A stretch of 64,000 bases of DNA. Source: Photorhabdus namnaonensis. GTDB lineage: Bacteria > Pseudomonadota > Gammaproteobacteria > Enterobacterales > Enterobacteriaceae. The position numbers were made by a program, and so were the translations under genes. A model generated the notes under the pieces. That model was not told the origin of the DNA and did not search any database. It was given only the letters and a program-made list of their open reading frames with translations. Position 1 is the stretch's first letter, and each line of letters begins with the position of its first letter. The DNA lies in assembly GCF_001684335.1 (NCBI RefSeq), contig NZ_LOIC01000063.1, forward strand, positions 60,485-124,484. Reading direction: 5' to 3'. Of this stretch, positions 29,384-40,896 are shown piece by piece.

Positions 29384-29671
29384 TTATTCTTCTTTTGCCG
29401 TGTTATCAGCAGATGGGGTATTTTTATTTTCAAACTTCGCTTCCAATTCACTTAAACGCTGTTCCATCGCGGTCAATTTTTCACGGGTACGTAACAGAAC
29501 CTGAGTTTGAATATCAAATTCTTCACGATTCACTAAATCAAGCTTGCCAAGTTGGGATTGCAAAATCATCCGTAATTTTTTCTCTACATCACCACCAAAC
29601 TCTTTAACCCCCTTTGGTAAAGAATCTTGGATCTGACGGGCAATTTGTTCAATTTTTTTGGGATCGAGCAT
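29384..29671 (-). CDS. ubiK: Ubiquinone biosynthesis accessory factor UbiK
   Basis: 96 residues (E. coli YqiC/UbiK is similar). ATG 29671 gives the family start [13 protein letters not shown]; frames farther upstream are unrelated. The protein has an N-terminal amphipathic helix and a C-terminal coiled coil (about 55-80). It works with UbiJ in the soluble Ubi complex for aerobic ubiquinone synthesis. It is divergent from ribB across the FMN riboswitch, as in E. coli. Confidence 0.93.
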   Translation of the reverse strand: MLDPKKIEQIARQIQDSLPKGVKEFGGDVEKKLRMILQSQLGKLDLVNREEFDIQTQVLLRTREKLTAMEQRLSELEAKFENKNTPSADNTAKEE

Positions 29672-29813
29672 GATGCATCCTTTTTGTGACATAAATAATT
29701 TCTGGATAGTGTAATACCAGATAGTAAAACCACAAGCCATTGTGAGCCAGGTTTCACATTTGATTTTGTTGATTGCCGCCGGCAAATATTAGCGTTATAG
29801 TTCACTAGCTTAT

Positions 29814-29979
29814 CTCAGGGCGGGGTGAAAGTCCCCACCGGCGGTAACATTAGGCTATCTTATGGATGGTATAGTGAAGCCCGCGAGCGCTCCGTTTGTA
29901 GTTATCTTTATGATAAAGCGGAGGTCAGCAGATCCAGTGTAACTCTGGAGCCGACGGTGATAGTCCGGATGGGAGAGAA
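29814..29979 (+). promoter_or_regulatory. FMN riboswitch (RFN element) of ribB
   Basis: All conserved RFN blocks are present in order: AGGGCGGGGTGAAAG, CCCCACCGGCGGTA, AGCCCGCGAGCG, CAGATCCAGTGTAA, GGAGCCGACGGT and AGTCCGGATGGGAGAGA. A downstream CCGCCCTGATTC near 30089 can pair with the 5' AGGGCGG segment. It lies 160 bases before the ribB start. FMN binding should reduce ribB expression. Confidence 0.95.
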
Positions 29980-30138
29980 TAACGGCATCTGTCGGGCTTT
30001 GTGCTCGTCTGTTGTTCCGGCTATGGTATTCACACATGATATTAATAATATTAATGTTATGACGTGATGTTATAGCGAGAACTCCTCAAGACCGCCCTGA
30101 TTCTGGTAATCCATAAATTTTAATGAGGTTTCTTTACC

Positions 30139-30792
30139 ATGAATCAGACGCTACTTTCTGAATATGGCACATCATCAGAACGTGTTGAACACGCCATTAG
30201 CGCTTTGCGTGATGGAAGGGGGGTGATGGTGCTGGATAATGAAGATCGTGAAAATGAAGGTGATATTATCTTTGCGGCCGAAACAATGACCGTAGAGCAA
30301 ATGGCACTGACTATCCGTCATGGCAGTGGCATTGTCTGCTTATGTCTGACAGAAGAGCGCCGTCAGCAATTGCAATTGCCTATGATGGTGGAAAATAACT
30401 CTAGTCAGTTCCAGACTGCATTCACCGTAACTATTGAGGCCGCTCAGGGAGTGACAACGGGGGTTTCTGCGGCTGACCGTATCACGACCATTCGTGCAGC
30501 GATTGCAGATAATGCCAAACCCAGTGATTTGAACCGTCCGGGACATGTTTTTCCACTACGCGCTCAACCTGGTGGAGTGCTGGTTCGTCAGGGGCATACT
30601 GAGGCAGCAATTGATTTAGTCAGCTTGGCTGGTTTTAAACCGGCAGGTGTATTGTGCGAATTAACCAATGATGACGGTTCAATGGCACGTACTCCTGAGG
30701 TAGTGCAATTTGCGAAACTGCATAATATGCCGGTAGTCACTATTGAAGATCTGGTAATTTATCGCCAGGCAATGGAACAGAAAGCAAGCTGA
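30139..30792 (+). CDS. ribB: 3,4-dihydroxy-2-butanone-4-phosphate synthase RibB
   Basis: 217 residues (E. coli 217). It turns ribulose-5-phosphate into the four-carbon precursor of riboflavin. Key motif [15 protein letters not shown] near 35-50 holds the catalytic acid residues, followed by [28 protein letters not shown] and [21 protein letters not shown]. The monofunctional form lacks a GTP cyclohydrolase II domain. An FMN riboswitch controls it. Confidence 0.97.
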   Translation: MNQTLLSEYGTSSERVEHAISALRDGRGVMVLDNEDRENEGDIIFAAETMTVEQMALTIRHGSGIVCLCLTEERRQQLQLPMMVENNSSQFQTAFTVTIEAAQGVTTGVSAADRITTIRAAIADNAKPSDLNRPGHVFPLRAQPGGVLVRQGHTEAAIDLVSLAGFKPAGVLCELTNDDGSMARTPEVVQFAKLHNMPVVTIEDLVIYRQAMEQKAS

Positions 30793-30847
30793 GTCGTAAT
30801 TGTCTGATAAACGGACGAAATATCAGTTATAACCTACATATTCTCTA

Positions 30848-30888
30848 AAGTCACAGTTTACGCAAGCTGTGACTTTTCAATTTTTTTG
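30848..30888 (+). terminator. Terminator of ribB
   Basis: AAGTCACAG (30848-30856) and CTGTGACTT (30867-30875) pair and are followed by TTCAATTTTTTT. Confidence 0.8.
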
Positions 30889-30986
30889 AAAAACTCCATC
30901 ACCGTTAGCCCACTGTTTTGCTTATCTGAAAGGCGTAACCTGTCCGCAAGTATTAAAATTACCTATATTTGGTGTGGGAGGTCGTT

Positions 30987-31772
30987 ATGAATATTTCCAG
31001 AATGCCGGCACTGTTTATTGGTCATGGCAGTCCAATGAATGTACTGGGAGAAAATCGCTATACCAATGTGTGGCGTGAACTTGGTGAAAGACTGCCTGTA
31101 CCCAGAGCGATTTTGGCGATTTCTGCTCATTGGTATACCAATGGAACAGCAGTAACCGCCATGAATCAACCGAGGACTATTCATGATTTTCGTGGCTTTC
31201 CACAGGAATTGTATGAAATTCAGTATCCGGCTAAGGGCTCGCCTGAATTGGCCGCTTTAGTGCAAGAGATGCTGGAACCTGTGGAAGTTTATGCCGATCA
31301 TCATCAGTGGGGGTTGGATCACGGGACTTGGGGAATTCTGATTAAGATGTATCCTCAGGCCAATATTCCAGTCATTCAACTGAGTATAGATGATGCCAAG
31401 CCAGCGACGTACCACTATGAATTAGGGAAAAAGCTGGCTGTTTTACGAGATGAAGGTGTTTTAATCCTCGGGAGTGGTAATGTGGTACACAATCTTCATA
31501 CCATGAAGCGGCAGGAACCTAATGCTGATCCGTATCCTTGGGCAGAATCATTTAACCATTATGTGCATGATAACCTTACCAGTTATGAGCAACCTTATCC
31601 TTTGATTCACGCACTGGATAGAGAAGATGGCCTATTATCGAACCCATCTCCTGAACACTTTTTACCGTTGCTGTATATCATGGGAACGTGGGATAGAAAA
31701 GAAACGGTTTCCATTCCTGTGGATGGCATTGAGTCTGGTTCGCTGAGTATGTTGTCTGTGCAGGTTGGTTGA
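30987..31772 (+). CDS. ygiD: Extradiol aromatic ring-opening dioxygenase, YgiD family (4,5-DOPA dioxygenase)
   Basis: 261 residues from ATG 30987, which has GGGAGG five bases upstream (30976-30981); a TTG at 30969 is less likely. It belongs to the LigB-type family whose plant members open DOPA to betalamic acid; E. coli YgiD shows 4,5-DOPA extradiol dioxygenase activity. The metal site His is in FIGHGSPMN, with further His in ISAHWYTNG and ADHHQWGLDHGTWG. Natural substrate is unknown. It stands alone, with a terminator downstream. Confidence 0.93.
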   Translation: MNISRMPALFIGHGSPMNVLGENRYTNVWRELGERLPVPRAILAISAHWYTNGTAVTAMNQPRTIHDFRGFPQELYEIQYPAKGSPELAALVQEMLEPVEVYADHHQWGLDHGTWGILIKMYPQANIPVIQLSIDDAKPATYHYELGKKLAVLRDEGVLILGSGNVVHNLHTMKRQEPNADPYPWAESFNHYVHDNLTSYEQPYPLIHALDREDGLLSNPSPEHFLPLLYIMGTWDRKETVSIPVDGIESGSLSMLSVQVG

Positions 31773-31871
31773 ATTGAACGTTCTTGTCGTTATTATCCGC
31801 ATTTGGCACAAGAGGAATTCATTCAACAGCACAGAGCCGGTTTAGTGATGCTCAGGGTAATTGCCTGTGAA

Positions 31872-31907
31872 TTGGGGCTTTCAGGTTGGGTTAAGCTGAA
31901 AGCCCAA
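31872..31907 (+). terminator. Terminator downstream of ygiD
   Basis: TTGGGGCTTTCAG and CTGAAAGCCCAA form a long stem with one bulged G and a GTTGGGTTAAG-type loop. The following T-run is weak. Confidence 0.6.
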
Positions 31908-31964
31908 AGTATTTACCTTTATTATAGATTTATAAGGGTGAAAAGTTTCTTCACTGGATATTTA

Positions 31965-32000
31965 AGGGAGGAATTTTGGGTATTTTCCTCATTCCTCCCT
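31965..32000 (-). terminator. Hairpin downstream of ygiC
   Basis: AGGGAGGAAT (31965-31974) pairs with ATTCCTCCCT (31991-32000), just past the ygiC stop. It is likely the end of the ygiBC transcript; no strong U-run is seen. Confidence 0.5.
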
Positions 32001-32008
32001 ATTGGGAA

Positions 32009-33169
32009 TTAATCCAAAATAATATGTGGGTAGAAGCGGGATAAATTCTGAGTTATGAGTTTACTGTCTTCCCGCAAACCAATACCGCAAGGTTGATCAT
32101 TCACTAACCAGCTACCAATTAGCGTATAATTGTCCCCGAATTTTGGCAGTGTATGAAATTGCTGAACGATCATACCTTCTTTACCGTAAGGGCCATCGAC
32201 ACTGGCAATTTCCTTGCCATTTTCAATAATACGAATATTAGCCCCTTCCCGTGAGAACAGCGGCTTAATAACATAACTATCCATTGCCGGATAATTATCA
32301 TCGGCAAAATAAGCGGGTAGTAAGTTTGGATGATTTGGAAACATCTTCCACAACATTGGTAGCAATGCTTTGTTGGAGATAATACTTTTCCAGGCGGGTT
32401 CTAACCAGCGAACACCGGCGTCTTCTAATTTGGTCGCGAAAATCTCACGGAACATCAGCTCCCAAGGGTAGAGTTTGAACAAATTACTGATCACCTGGTC
32501 TTGCAGGTCAGTAAACTGGCCTTTTTCCCCCAGACCGATATCTTCAATAAATAAGAACTCAGTTGGAACACCCGCTTCCAGCGCACAATCTTGCAAGTAT
32601 TGAACAGTACCGCGATCTTCTTCCGTATCCTGACAGCAGGCCATATGCAGTAAGCCAAAGCCATGTTCATCACGCAACTGAATAAAGCGTTCGATCAATT
32701 GCTCCTGCATGTTGTTGAATTGATCGGCATGTGCTGGTAGTAACCCGGCATTCATCTGATCTTCTAACCAGATCCATTGGAAAAAAGCCGACTCATACAG
32801 TGAGGTTGGTGTATCCGCATTATTTTCCAACAGTTTTGCCGGGCTTTTACCGTCGTAAACCAAATCTAAACGGGAATAGAGTGATGGCTGGCTGGTGATC
32901 CAGGAGCTACGGACAAAATCCCAACAATGTTTTGGAATCTGAAACTTAGTCAACAATTCTTCACTATCGACGACTTTCTCCACTACTTGTAAACACATTT
33001 GGTGTAGTTCGGCGGTGGTAGCCTCGATTTCTTCAATTTGGGCAAGAGAAAACTGGTAATAAGCATCTTCACACCAGTAAGGTTCGTTATACATGGTGTG
33101 AAAATTAAAGCCATATTCTATCGCTTTTTCACGCCAGTCCGGGCGTTCAGTAATAGCAATACGTTTCAT
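32009..33169 (-). CDS. ygiC: Glutathionylspermidine synthase-like ATP-grasp protein YgiC
   Basis: 386 residues (E. coli 386). It matches the C-terminal ATP-grasp synthetase domain of glutathionylspermidine synthase without the amidase half. Signature parts: [20 protein letters not shown] at the start, [14 protein letters not shown] near 133-146, and [15 protein letters not shown] near 296-310 with the ATP-binding Lys. The substrate of YgiC is not established. It follows ygiB by six bases, as in E. coli. Confidence 0.95.
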   Translation of the reverse strand: MKRIAITERPDWREKAIEYGFNFHTMYNEPYWCEDAYYQFSLAQIEEIEATTAELHQMCLQVVEKVVDSEELLTKFQIPKHCWDFVRSSWITSQPSLYSRLDLVYDGKSPAKLLENNADTPTSLYESAFFQWIWLEDQMNAGLLPAHADQFNNMQEQLIERFIQLRDEHGFGLLHMACCQDTEEDRGTVQYLQDCALEAGVPTEFLFIEDIGLGEKGQFTDLQDQVISNLFKLYPWELMFREIFATKLEDAGVRWLEPAWKSIISNKALLPMLWKMFPNHPNLLPAYFADDNYPAMDSYVIKPLFSREGANIRIIENGKEIASVDGPYGKEGMIVQQFHTLPKFGDNYTLIGSWLVNDQPCGIGLREDSKLITQNLSRFYPHIILD

Positions 33170-33175
33170 CCGTGG

Positions 33176-33883
33176 TTAGCCTCCTACTGAACGGGATGTG
33201 GAGCCAGAAGAGGCGCTGCTGCGTTGCATGGCTGACTGTTTTGCAACGGAGTCACCGAAGCCGCCACGGGTAATGGTTGTCGTTGTTGCTGGTTTTGGCG
33301 CCATAGCTGTTTTAGGTACGGTCATAGAACGACCACCTGCGGTTGCTGGGCCATAGCTTTTACCCGATGCATCAACGAATTGACCATTTGCCGGGCTGGT
33401 GGCGGATTTGGAGCTAAACAGAGGTTGTGATGGCGCTGAACCACCCCCCATTAAACGTCCCATCATATAACCTGCCATCAGCGGCATCCAGAAGCTGCCG
33501 CTTTGCTGTTGCTGTGCCTGTGCTTCGCCATTGGCGGCAGTACTGGAAGCAGTGGCGCCAGGGCCAGCTTGTGCTGGGGATTGAGTACATTGCGCTTCGC
33601 CAAATTCAGCAATACAGTCTTCTTTGGTGGCATATTTAGGCGCTGTTTTTTCCGCTTCTTTCAACGCATTGTTGTAAGCAGTAGTACATTGCCCACTTTG
33701 TGATGGATTGGCTTGAGAACATTCATCTGCATTCATGTAAAGAGAGACAGTTTCATCACTCTTTTCACAGGCAGATAACATGAAAACCGCACTGACAGCC
33801 ATTGCCACAGGTGCAAGGCGATAGTTACGCCAAGCCTTACGGAATGTGTCGTGGTTAATATCTTTGGTCCGCTTTATTGTCAT
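33176..33883 (-). CDS. ygiB: DUF1190 lipoprotein-like protein YgiB
   Basis: 235 residues. An N-terminal basic segment, a hydrophobic helix and a lipobox-like LSAC near residue 39 are followed by [17 protein letters not shown], the DUF1190 core with conserved Cys. The middle is rich in A, Q and G (MGRLMGGGS) and the C-terminus ends in a glycine/serine-rich SRSVGG tail. Function unknown. It forms an operon with ygiC. In E. coli this pair trails tolC; here a DUF2628 gene lies between. Confidence 0.93.
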   Translation of the reverse strand: MTIKRTKDINHDTFRKAWRNYRLAPVAMAVSAVFMLSACEKSDETVSLYMNADECSQANPSQSGQCTTAYNNALKEAEKTAPKYATKEDCIAEFGEAQCTQSPAQAGPGATASSTAANGEAQAQQQQSGSFWMPLMAGYMMGRLMGGGSAPSQPLFSSKSATSPANGQFVDASGKSYGPATAGGRSMTVPKTAMAPKPATTTTITRGGFGDSVAKQSAMQRSSASSGSTSRSVGG

Positions 33884-34308
33884 AGTCGTATACCCAGATT
33901 TTAGGTGTCTATAATTCTTTCATGAAATAGCTTTAAGGATAGGGGAAATATGAACAAAATTAAAGCATAAACCTTCAAATTGTTAGCCTGATTTTTTGTC
34001 TGACAAAGGGATTGCCGGATATTGATTATCTGGCGTGCTGTTTAATCTGGTTTTAATGTTGCAAAATATCTTTTTTTAGAAAAATAGTGCTGTAATTAAT
34101 ATTCTATGGTATTAGTCCGACCCATGTTAATTACGGTGAATTAAGGATGGTTGAATATGTAATACAATAATGTAAGTGAATCTACTAATTATATTGTCTA
34201 TTTTATATCTCTAGCAAATAATCTTAGGAATATAATCTTAAATTAATAACTTATGTTTATTATATTATTGGTGTTGTATTTTCTATTTTAATTAAGGAAT
34301 TAAGTAGC
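33884..34308. other. Divergent AT-rich spacer between ygiB and DUF2628 gene
   Basis: About 425 bases with no supported gene. It must hold promoters for both flanking genes. No repeat or hairpin stands out. Confidence 0.5.
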
Positions 34309-34710
34309 ATGGATAAAATTCAATATCCAGAAAAGTGGCAGACACGTTTTGCATTCTTTGAAAAAAATGGTGCTCCCAAAACGCCTGAGCACAAAGCTGC
34401 CATGAAAGCAGAACCCTCTATGCGTCGTATATTGTTGAACATGAATTTTATTGCCTTCTTTTTTGGTTTTATTTACTTCTTTGTTTTAGGTTTATGGCGG
34501 AAAAATCTGACTTTACTTGGAATCTCTGTTGTCGTGATGATGATATTGGGGGGTATGGAAGGCGTTCTGGGGATTGAACTCCCTTTTGCTGCTATTTTGG
34601 CGGTTCAGTTTAGTTTTGCGGCAATATGGAGTACTACTGCTAATTATGCTTATTATTTGAAAGAAACCGTGAAGAGCAAGAGCTGGAATCCATTTGAAGG
34701 ACTTTTCTGA
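34309..34710 (+). CDS. DUF2628 family inner membrane protein
   Basis: 133 residues. A soluble N-terminus (WQTRFAFFEKNGAPKTPEHKAA) is followed by three closely spaced membrane helices (about 42-63, 65-84 and 86-108) and a short basic tail ending WNPFEGLF. This is the DUF2628 pattern; function unknown. It lies on the + strand between tolC and ygiB, breaking the E. coli tolC-ygiABC order. A shared terminator hairpin separates it from tolC. Confidence 0.85.
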   Translation: MDKIQYPEKWQTRFAFFEKNGAPKTPEHKAAMKAEPSMRRILLNMNFIAFFFGFIYFFVLGLWRKNLTLLGISVVVMMILGGMEGVLGIELPFAAILAVQFSFAAIWSTTANYAYYLKETVKSKSWNPFEGLF

Positions 34711-34782
34711 GTTATATATTTTTTGTATTAAGATAAATATCGGGTTTTCTTTCGGAATAAATTGTTATTGGCTGGAAATAAA

Positions 34783-34807
34783 ACAGCCCGCTTTTCTGGC
34801 GGGCCGT
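34783..34807 (-). terminator. Terminator of tolC
   Basis: GCCCGC (34786-34791) and GCGGGC (34799-34804) pair; on the - strand the stem is followed by TGTTTTATTT, fitting rho-independent termination of tolC. It can also act for the convergent gene. Confidence 0.8.
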
Positions 34808-34832
34808 TAATTAGTGAAGGTGAAGGAGTGAA

Positions 34833-36206
34833 TTAGTTACGGCCAGATGTTGCTGGTGCTTCTGTTTCTTGAACAATGCTATTAGCGGAGGTTGAGAGCT
34901 GTTTACCTAGCGAATTATTCAGAGCAACTAAATCCTTCTCATTTAGCGTACCAAGGGCGTGCTGAATATTCAGTTGATTAATCAGATAATCATAGCGAGC
35001 ATTGGAGAGCTTTTGCTTGGCATCGTACAACTTGGTAGTGGCATTCAGTACATCAACAATGGTACGTGTACCAACTTGATAACCTGCTTCCATTGCGTCG
35101 AGAGAGCTTTGCGCTGAAACAACAAGCTGTTTATAGGCATCGATACTGCTGATGGAAGCAGATATGTTGTTAAAGGAAGAACGGACAGTCTGTACAACAT
35201 TACGGTAAGCGCTCTCTAATTGTTCACTGGCGCTGACAAAACCATATTGTGCTTGTTCAACGCGGGAACTGGTTGCACCGCCGCTATAAATTGGCAGACG
35301 AAGTGTCAGGCCAACGCTGTTTTCACCGCTATAGTTGTTTGATCTGCCCGGGGCATGATTCTGGCTATTTGAAACATTGGTAGAAGCGCCTAAATCAATT
35401 GTTGGCATATGGCCGGTTTGGGCTGCTTTGATTTGTTCACGAGCTAGATCCTGACCTAAACGAGCAGATAGCAGATTTAAATTACGTTTCTCTGCCTCTT
35501 TTAGCAGAATATCCACTGCTTCTGGTTTCTGTGTTTTGAAATGATCAATGTTCAGCGAGGCTAGCTGAGGGTAATAAATACCCGTTACCTGACGCAGAGC
35601 TTCCAGTGCATTGTCCAGATCATTACGACTGGCAACTTCCTGAGCTAGCACGTCATCGTAATTAGCACGGGCGTTCTGGACATCAGTAATTGCAACCAGA
35701 CCGACATTGAAACGTTGAGTCGTTTGATCCAACTGGCGGTAAATGGCCGCTTTCTGAGCTTCAATGTAGGAGAGCGTATCAATGGTGCGTAGTACTTTGA
35801 AATAAGCTGTTGCACTATCCAGGATCAGTTTTTGTTCACTGCTTTGATAGGTAACATCAGCAATACTCGCCGTTTTTTCTTCTAAGTTCAATTGGCGCCA
35901 TTTAGACATATCAAAAATGGTCTGACTCAAGCCAAGCTTCGCATTCAATGTATTGCTTTCTGTGTCACGTTGATCGCGGTAACCACTGTTATAGGAATAT
36001 CCGGTATTTAATTCCAACTGAGGTAATAATGGGCTACGGGATTCATTAATTTTTTCAAAAGCTTTATTACGTTCAGCCATTGATTTACGTAGTTCAGGGT
36101 TACTCTCTTTTGCTTGCTTATAAACTTGCAAAAGATCTTCAGCCTGACTCATCGAACTCAATCCCGTCAGGCTCATAGCGATAAAAATGGAGAGCAGTTT
36201 CTTCAT
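34833..36206 (-). CDS. tolC: Outer membrane channel TolC
   Basis: 457 residues with a signal peptide cut after SMSQA near residue 22. The two outer membrane efflux repeats of the family are visible: LLQVYKQAKESNPELRKSMAERNKAF and FNVGLVAITDVQNARANYDD, then QYGFVSASEQLESAYRNVVQTVRSS and YQVGTRTIVDVLNATTKLYDA. Trimers form the channel-tunnel used by AcrAB-type pumps and type I secretion. It is shorter than the E. coli precursor (493), mainly at the C-terminus. It is divergent from nudF. Confidence 0.96.
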   Translation of the reverse strand: MKKLLSIFIAMSLTGLSSMSQAEDLLQVYKQAKESNPELRKSMAERNKAFEKINESRSPLLPQLELNTGYSYNSGYRDQRDTESNTLNAKLGLSQTIFDMSKWRQLNLEEKTASIADVTYQSSEQKLILDSATAYFKVLRTIDTLSYIEAQKAAIYRQLDQTTQRFNVGLVAITDVQNARANYDDVLAQEVASRNDLDNALEALRQVTGIYYPQLASLNIDHFKTQKPEAVDILLKEAEKRNLNLLSARLGQDLAREQIKAAQTGHMPTIDLGASTNVSNSQNHAPGRSNNYSGENSVGLTLRLPIYSGGATSSRVEQAQYGFVSASEQLESAYRNVVQTVRSSFNNISASISSIDAYKQLVVSAQSSLDAMEAGYQVGTRTIVDVLNATTKLYDAKQKLSNARYDYLINQLNIQHALGTLNEKDLVALNNSLGKQLSTSANSIVQETEAPATSGRN

Positions 36207-36564
36207 TATAATTCCTTGATTGCAAAGCTATTTTGCTCGTTGTCTATCCCATCAAGCTATTTTATTCGCCATGCTTTGTAATAAAGAGTGAATGCTCCGG
36301 GGCTGCCCGTTGCCCGAGTTCACTGTTCATTTACAAGAACGGCCTGCACCAATTACGCCTATTGGGATAGACTCTTACGTTGCCTTGGTGAAAAACGAAA
36401 TGCTACTGATTCTAGCAGAGTATGCTATCAGCCAAAGGTAGCCGTTTGTGCCATATTGCCTTAATTTAGCTTAACTTTACACCACCAAAGAATGAATTTT
36501 TTAACTCTGCTTGATTAATATCATCTTAATGACTAGCAAGTAAGGAACTATTTAGGAGAATTTT
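36207..36564. other. Divergent control region of tolC and nudF
   Basis: About 358 bases that should carry the promoters of both genes. A mar/rob-type box is expected from E. coli tolC, but I could not identify one with confidence. Confidence 0.5.
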
Positions 36565-37206
36565 ATGCATAAAAAGCCGTCAACACCAGTTATATTGGAT
36601 AAGCAGGATGTGGAAATTATCACGAAAAAAAGTTTATACAATGGGTTCTTTAAACTGACAAATTACCGCTTCCGCCATCGCTTGTTTGCTGGTGGCTGGA
36701 GTGAAGAGGTTAGCCGTGAAGTTTTTGAGCGGGGCCATGCCGGTGCGTTGTTGCCTTATGATCCACGTCGGGATGAGGTTGTGTTGATAGAGCAGATACG
36801 TATTCCGGCGATAGAGACGAAAGCAACGCCGTGGTTACTGGAAATTGTCGCCGGTATGATTGAAGAGGGCGAAGAGGTGGAACAGGTGGTGCGCCGCGAA
36901 ACAATGGAAGAGGCAGGAATTGAAGTTAAACGTTGCAAGCCGGTGTTGAGTTATCTCTCCAGCCCAGGAGGAACAACTGAACGTATCTCTGTGATGGTGG
37001 GGGAAGTGGATGCTACGACAGCTACTGGTATTCATGGATTATCTGGCGAACATGAAGATATTCGGGTACATGTAGTCAGTCGTGAACAAGCTTATCATTG
37101 GATGGAAGAAGGAATTATTGATAATGCCGCTTCAGTTATTGCGATACAATGGCTGGCATTACACCATGAAAAGTTAAAAAAAGAGTGGAATTCAGATAAT
37201 TCCTAA
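36565..37206 (+). CDS. nudF: ADP-ribose pyrophosphatase NudF
   Basis: 213 residues of the Nudix family. The Nudix box is complete near residues 97-119: G, five residues, E, seven residues, RE then EEAG (GMIEEGEE...RRETMEEAGI). It hydrolyses ADP-ribose to AMP and ribose-5-phosphate. A GGAG ribosome site lies close to ATG. It starts the nudF-cpdA-yqiA-parE-parC run; the yqiB gene that sits between nudF and cpdA in E. coli is absent (99-base gap). Confidence 0.95.
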   Translation: MHKKPSTPVILDKQDVEIITKKSLYNGFFKLTNYRFRHRLFAGGWSEEVSREVFERGHAGALLPYDPRRDEVVLIEQIRIPAIETKATPWLLEIVAGMIEEGEEVEQVVRRETMEEAGIEVKRCKPVLSYLSSPGGTTERISVMVGEVDATTATGIHGLSGEHEDIRVHVVSREQAYHWMEEGIIDNAASVIAIQWLALHHEKLKKEWNSDNS

Positions 37207-37305
37207 TTTTTAACCGAGAAAAGGGAAGTGTGTGCCAGTCAGCAGATCTCTTGCGTTAAAACGAGTTATGATGCTCGCCGATGACTTATAGGACAAGGAA
37301 ACCAT

Positions 37306-38145
37306 TTGGAAAGCCAGTTTGAACTGCCTGTGGTAGAGGGAACCACAGCCAAAATATTGCAAATAACAGATACGCATCTTTTTGCCGGCAAAGAAGATAC
37401 TTTATTGGGTATCAATACTTATCGCAGTTACCAGGCGGTATTGGATGCCATCCTCAAGCAAAATGCTGATATTGATTTAATCGTAGCGACAGGTGATTTG
37501 GTACAGGATCAGTCGCTGGAAGCTTATCGACATTTTGCTGAGGGGATTGCCCGTTTACCGGCGCCTTGTGTCTGGTTGCCGGGTAATCATGATTATCAGC
37601 CCGCAATGGTGGATGCCTTAGCGGCGGCTGGCGTTTCTCCGTCGAAACAGATTTTAGTCGGTAAGCGCTGGCAACTTTTGATGCTTGATAGTCAGGTACA
37701 GGGTGTTCCCCACGGGGAGTTGTCGGAATATCAGCTTGAATGGATGAAAAAGTGCCTGGATAAGTACCCTGAACGTTACACGGTGATCCTGCTTCATCAT
37801 CATCCATTACCATCAGGTTGTACCTGGTTGGATCAGCATAGTTTGCGCAATTCACATATTCTGGCCCAGTATCTGCAAGGTTACTCACGGGTTAAGGCGA
37901 TGCTTTGTGGACATATCCATCAGGAGATGGATATGGATTGGAATGGCATCCGTATGATGGCGACGCCATCAACAAGTGTGCAATTCAAACCACATTGTAC
38001 CAATTTTACGCTTGATACAGTTGCTCCGGGATGGCGTTATCTCGAATTGTCTGTTGCCGATAATGGCGAATTTGGTCTGACAACTCAGGTCCATCGACTG
38101 GAGAGCAATGAGTTCTGCCCTGATTTGGATTCGGATGGATATTAG
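37306..38145 (+). CDS. cpdA: 3',5'-cyclic-AMP phosphodiesterase CpdA
   Basis: 279 residues of the metallophosphoesterase family, starting at TTG 37306 (MESQFELP), a start type and N-terminus like E. coli CpdA. Metal motifs: DTH at 22-24, [19 protein letters not shown] and GHIH near 204-207. It breaks down cAMP and so dampens CRP signalling. Its position between nudF and yqiA is the standard one. Confidence 0.95.
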   Translation: MESQFELPVVEGTTAKILQITDTHLFAGKEDTLLGINTYRSYQAVLDAILKQNADIDLIVATGDLVQDQSLEAYRHFAEGIARLPAPCVWLPGNHDYQPAMVDALAAAGVSPSKQILVGKRWQLLMLDSQVQGVPHGELSEYQLEWMKKCLDKYPERYTVILLHHHPLPSGCTWLDQHSLRNSHILAQYLQGYSRVKAMLCGHIHQEMDMDWNGIRMMATPSTSVQFKPHCTNFTLDTVAPGWRYLELSVADNGEFGLTTQVHRLESNEFCPDLDSDGY

Positions 38146-38276
38146 GTTGTGTTTGTCTCCTTGTGCTGCTGTGTTACTCTCTGTTTATTGGATTTATCAA
38201 GCCTCACCATTTGTGGCTTGTTGCACAGGAGTGTAGTGGCCGGTGGTATTTACGCACAATTGAGGGGCACGGCCTG

Positions 38277-38885
38277 ATGTCAACGTTACTCTATTTGCAC
38301 GGTTTTAACAGCTCCCCGCAGTCTGCAAAAGCAAATGCCCTAAAAGCGTGGCTACATCAGCATCATCCTGACATTGAAATGCTGGTGCCTCAGTTACCGC
38401 CTTATCCTGAAGAAGCGGCTGAATTGCTGGAAAATTTGGTGATGGAGCGTGCCGGGGATAATTTGGGTATCGTTGGCTCTTCTCTCGGTGGTTATCTGGC
38501 GATATGGCTTTCACAATGTTTCAGCTTGCCTGCTGTCGTTGTCAATCCAGCCGTGCGTCCGTTTGAGTTACTGCGGGATTATCTTGGGGAAAATATGAAT
38601 CCCTATACCAACCAACGATATACGTTGGAACCGCGCCATGTTCATGATCTCAAAATCATGCAGATTGAACCGCTGGAGTCGCCGGATCTTATCTGGTTAT
38701 TGCAGCAAACCGGAGATGAGGTACTTGATTACCGCCAGGCGGTTGCTTATCTGGTATTATGTAAGCAAACTATTGAATCTGGCGGTAATCATGCCTTTAT
38801 CGGGTTTGAACACTATTTCCCACAAATCATCAATTTTCTTGGGCTTTCTAATGATGGTGAGAAAAAACTTGCCAAAAATGTTTGA
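38277..38885 (+). CDS. yqiA: Esterase YqiA
   Basis: 202 residues from ATG 38277. The upstream part of the frame is unrelated to the family. Alpha/beta hydrolase features: [12 protein letters not shown] at the start, nucleophile Ser in GSSLGGYLA near 70-78, and a C-terminal His in [11 protein letters not shown]. coli YqiA acts on short acyl esters. It lies just before parE, 72 bases apart. Confidence 0.93.
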   Translation: MSTLLYLHGFNSSPQSAKANALKAWLHQHHPDIEMLVPQLPPYPEEAAELLENLVMERAGDNLGIVGSSLGGYLAIWLSQCFSLPAVVVNPAVRPFELLRDYLGENMNPYTNQRYTLEPRHVHDLKIMQIEPLESPDLIWLLQQTGDEVLDYRQAVAYLVLCKQTIESGGNHAFIGFEHYFPQIINFLGLSNDGEKKLAKNV

Positions 38886-38930
38886 ACGACTGGTATTATC
38901 AACAGTATACAAAACTGATTAGCCCTTTAA

Positions 38931-40853
<1,923 letters not shown>

Positions 40854-40896
40854 CGCCCACAGGGATAGTCAAAGAAGATTCTGAGGAAATTAACGA

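Noticed and set aside
31803..32012. 69-codon + strand frame between ygiD and ygiC
   Set aside because: It runs across two terminator hairpins and into the ygiC 3' end; no start signal.
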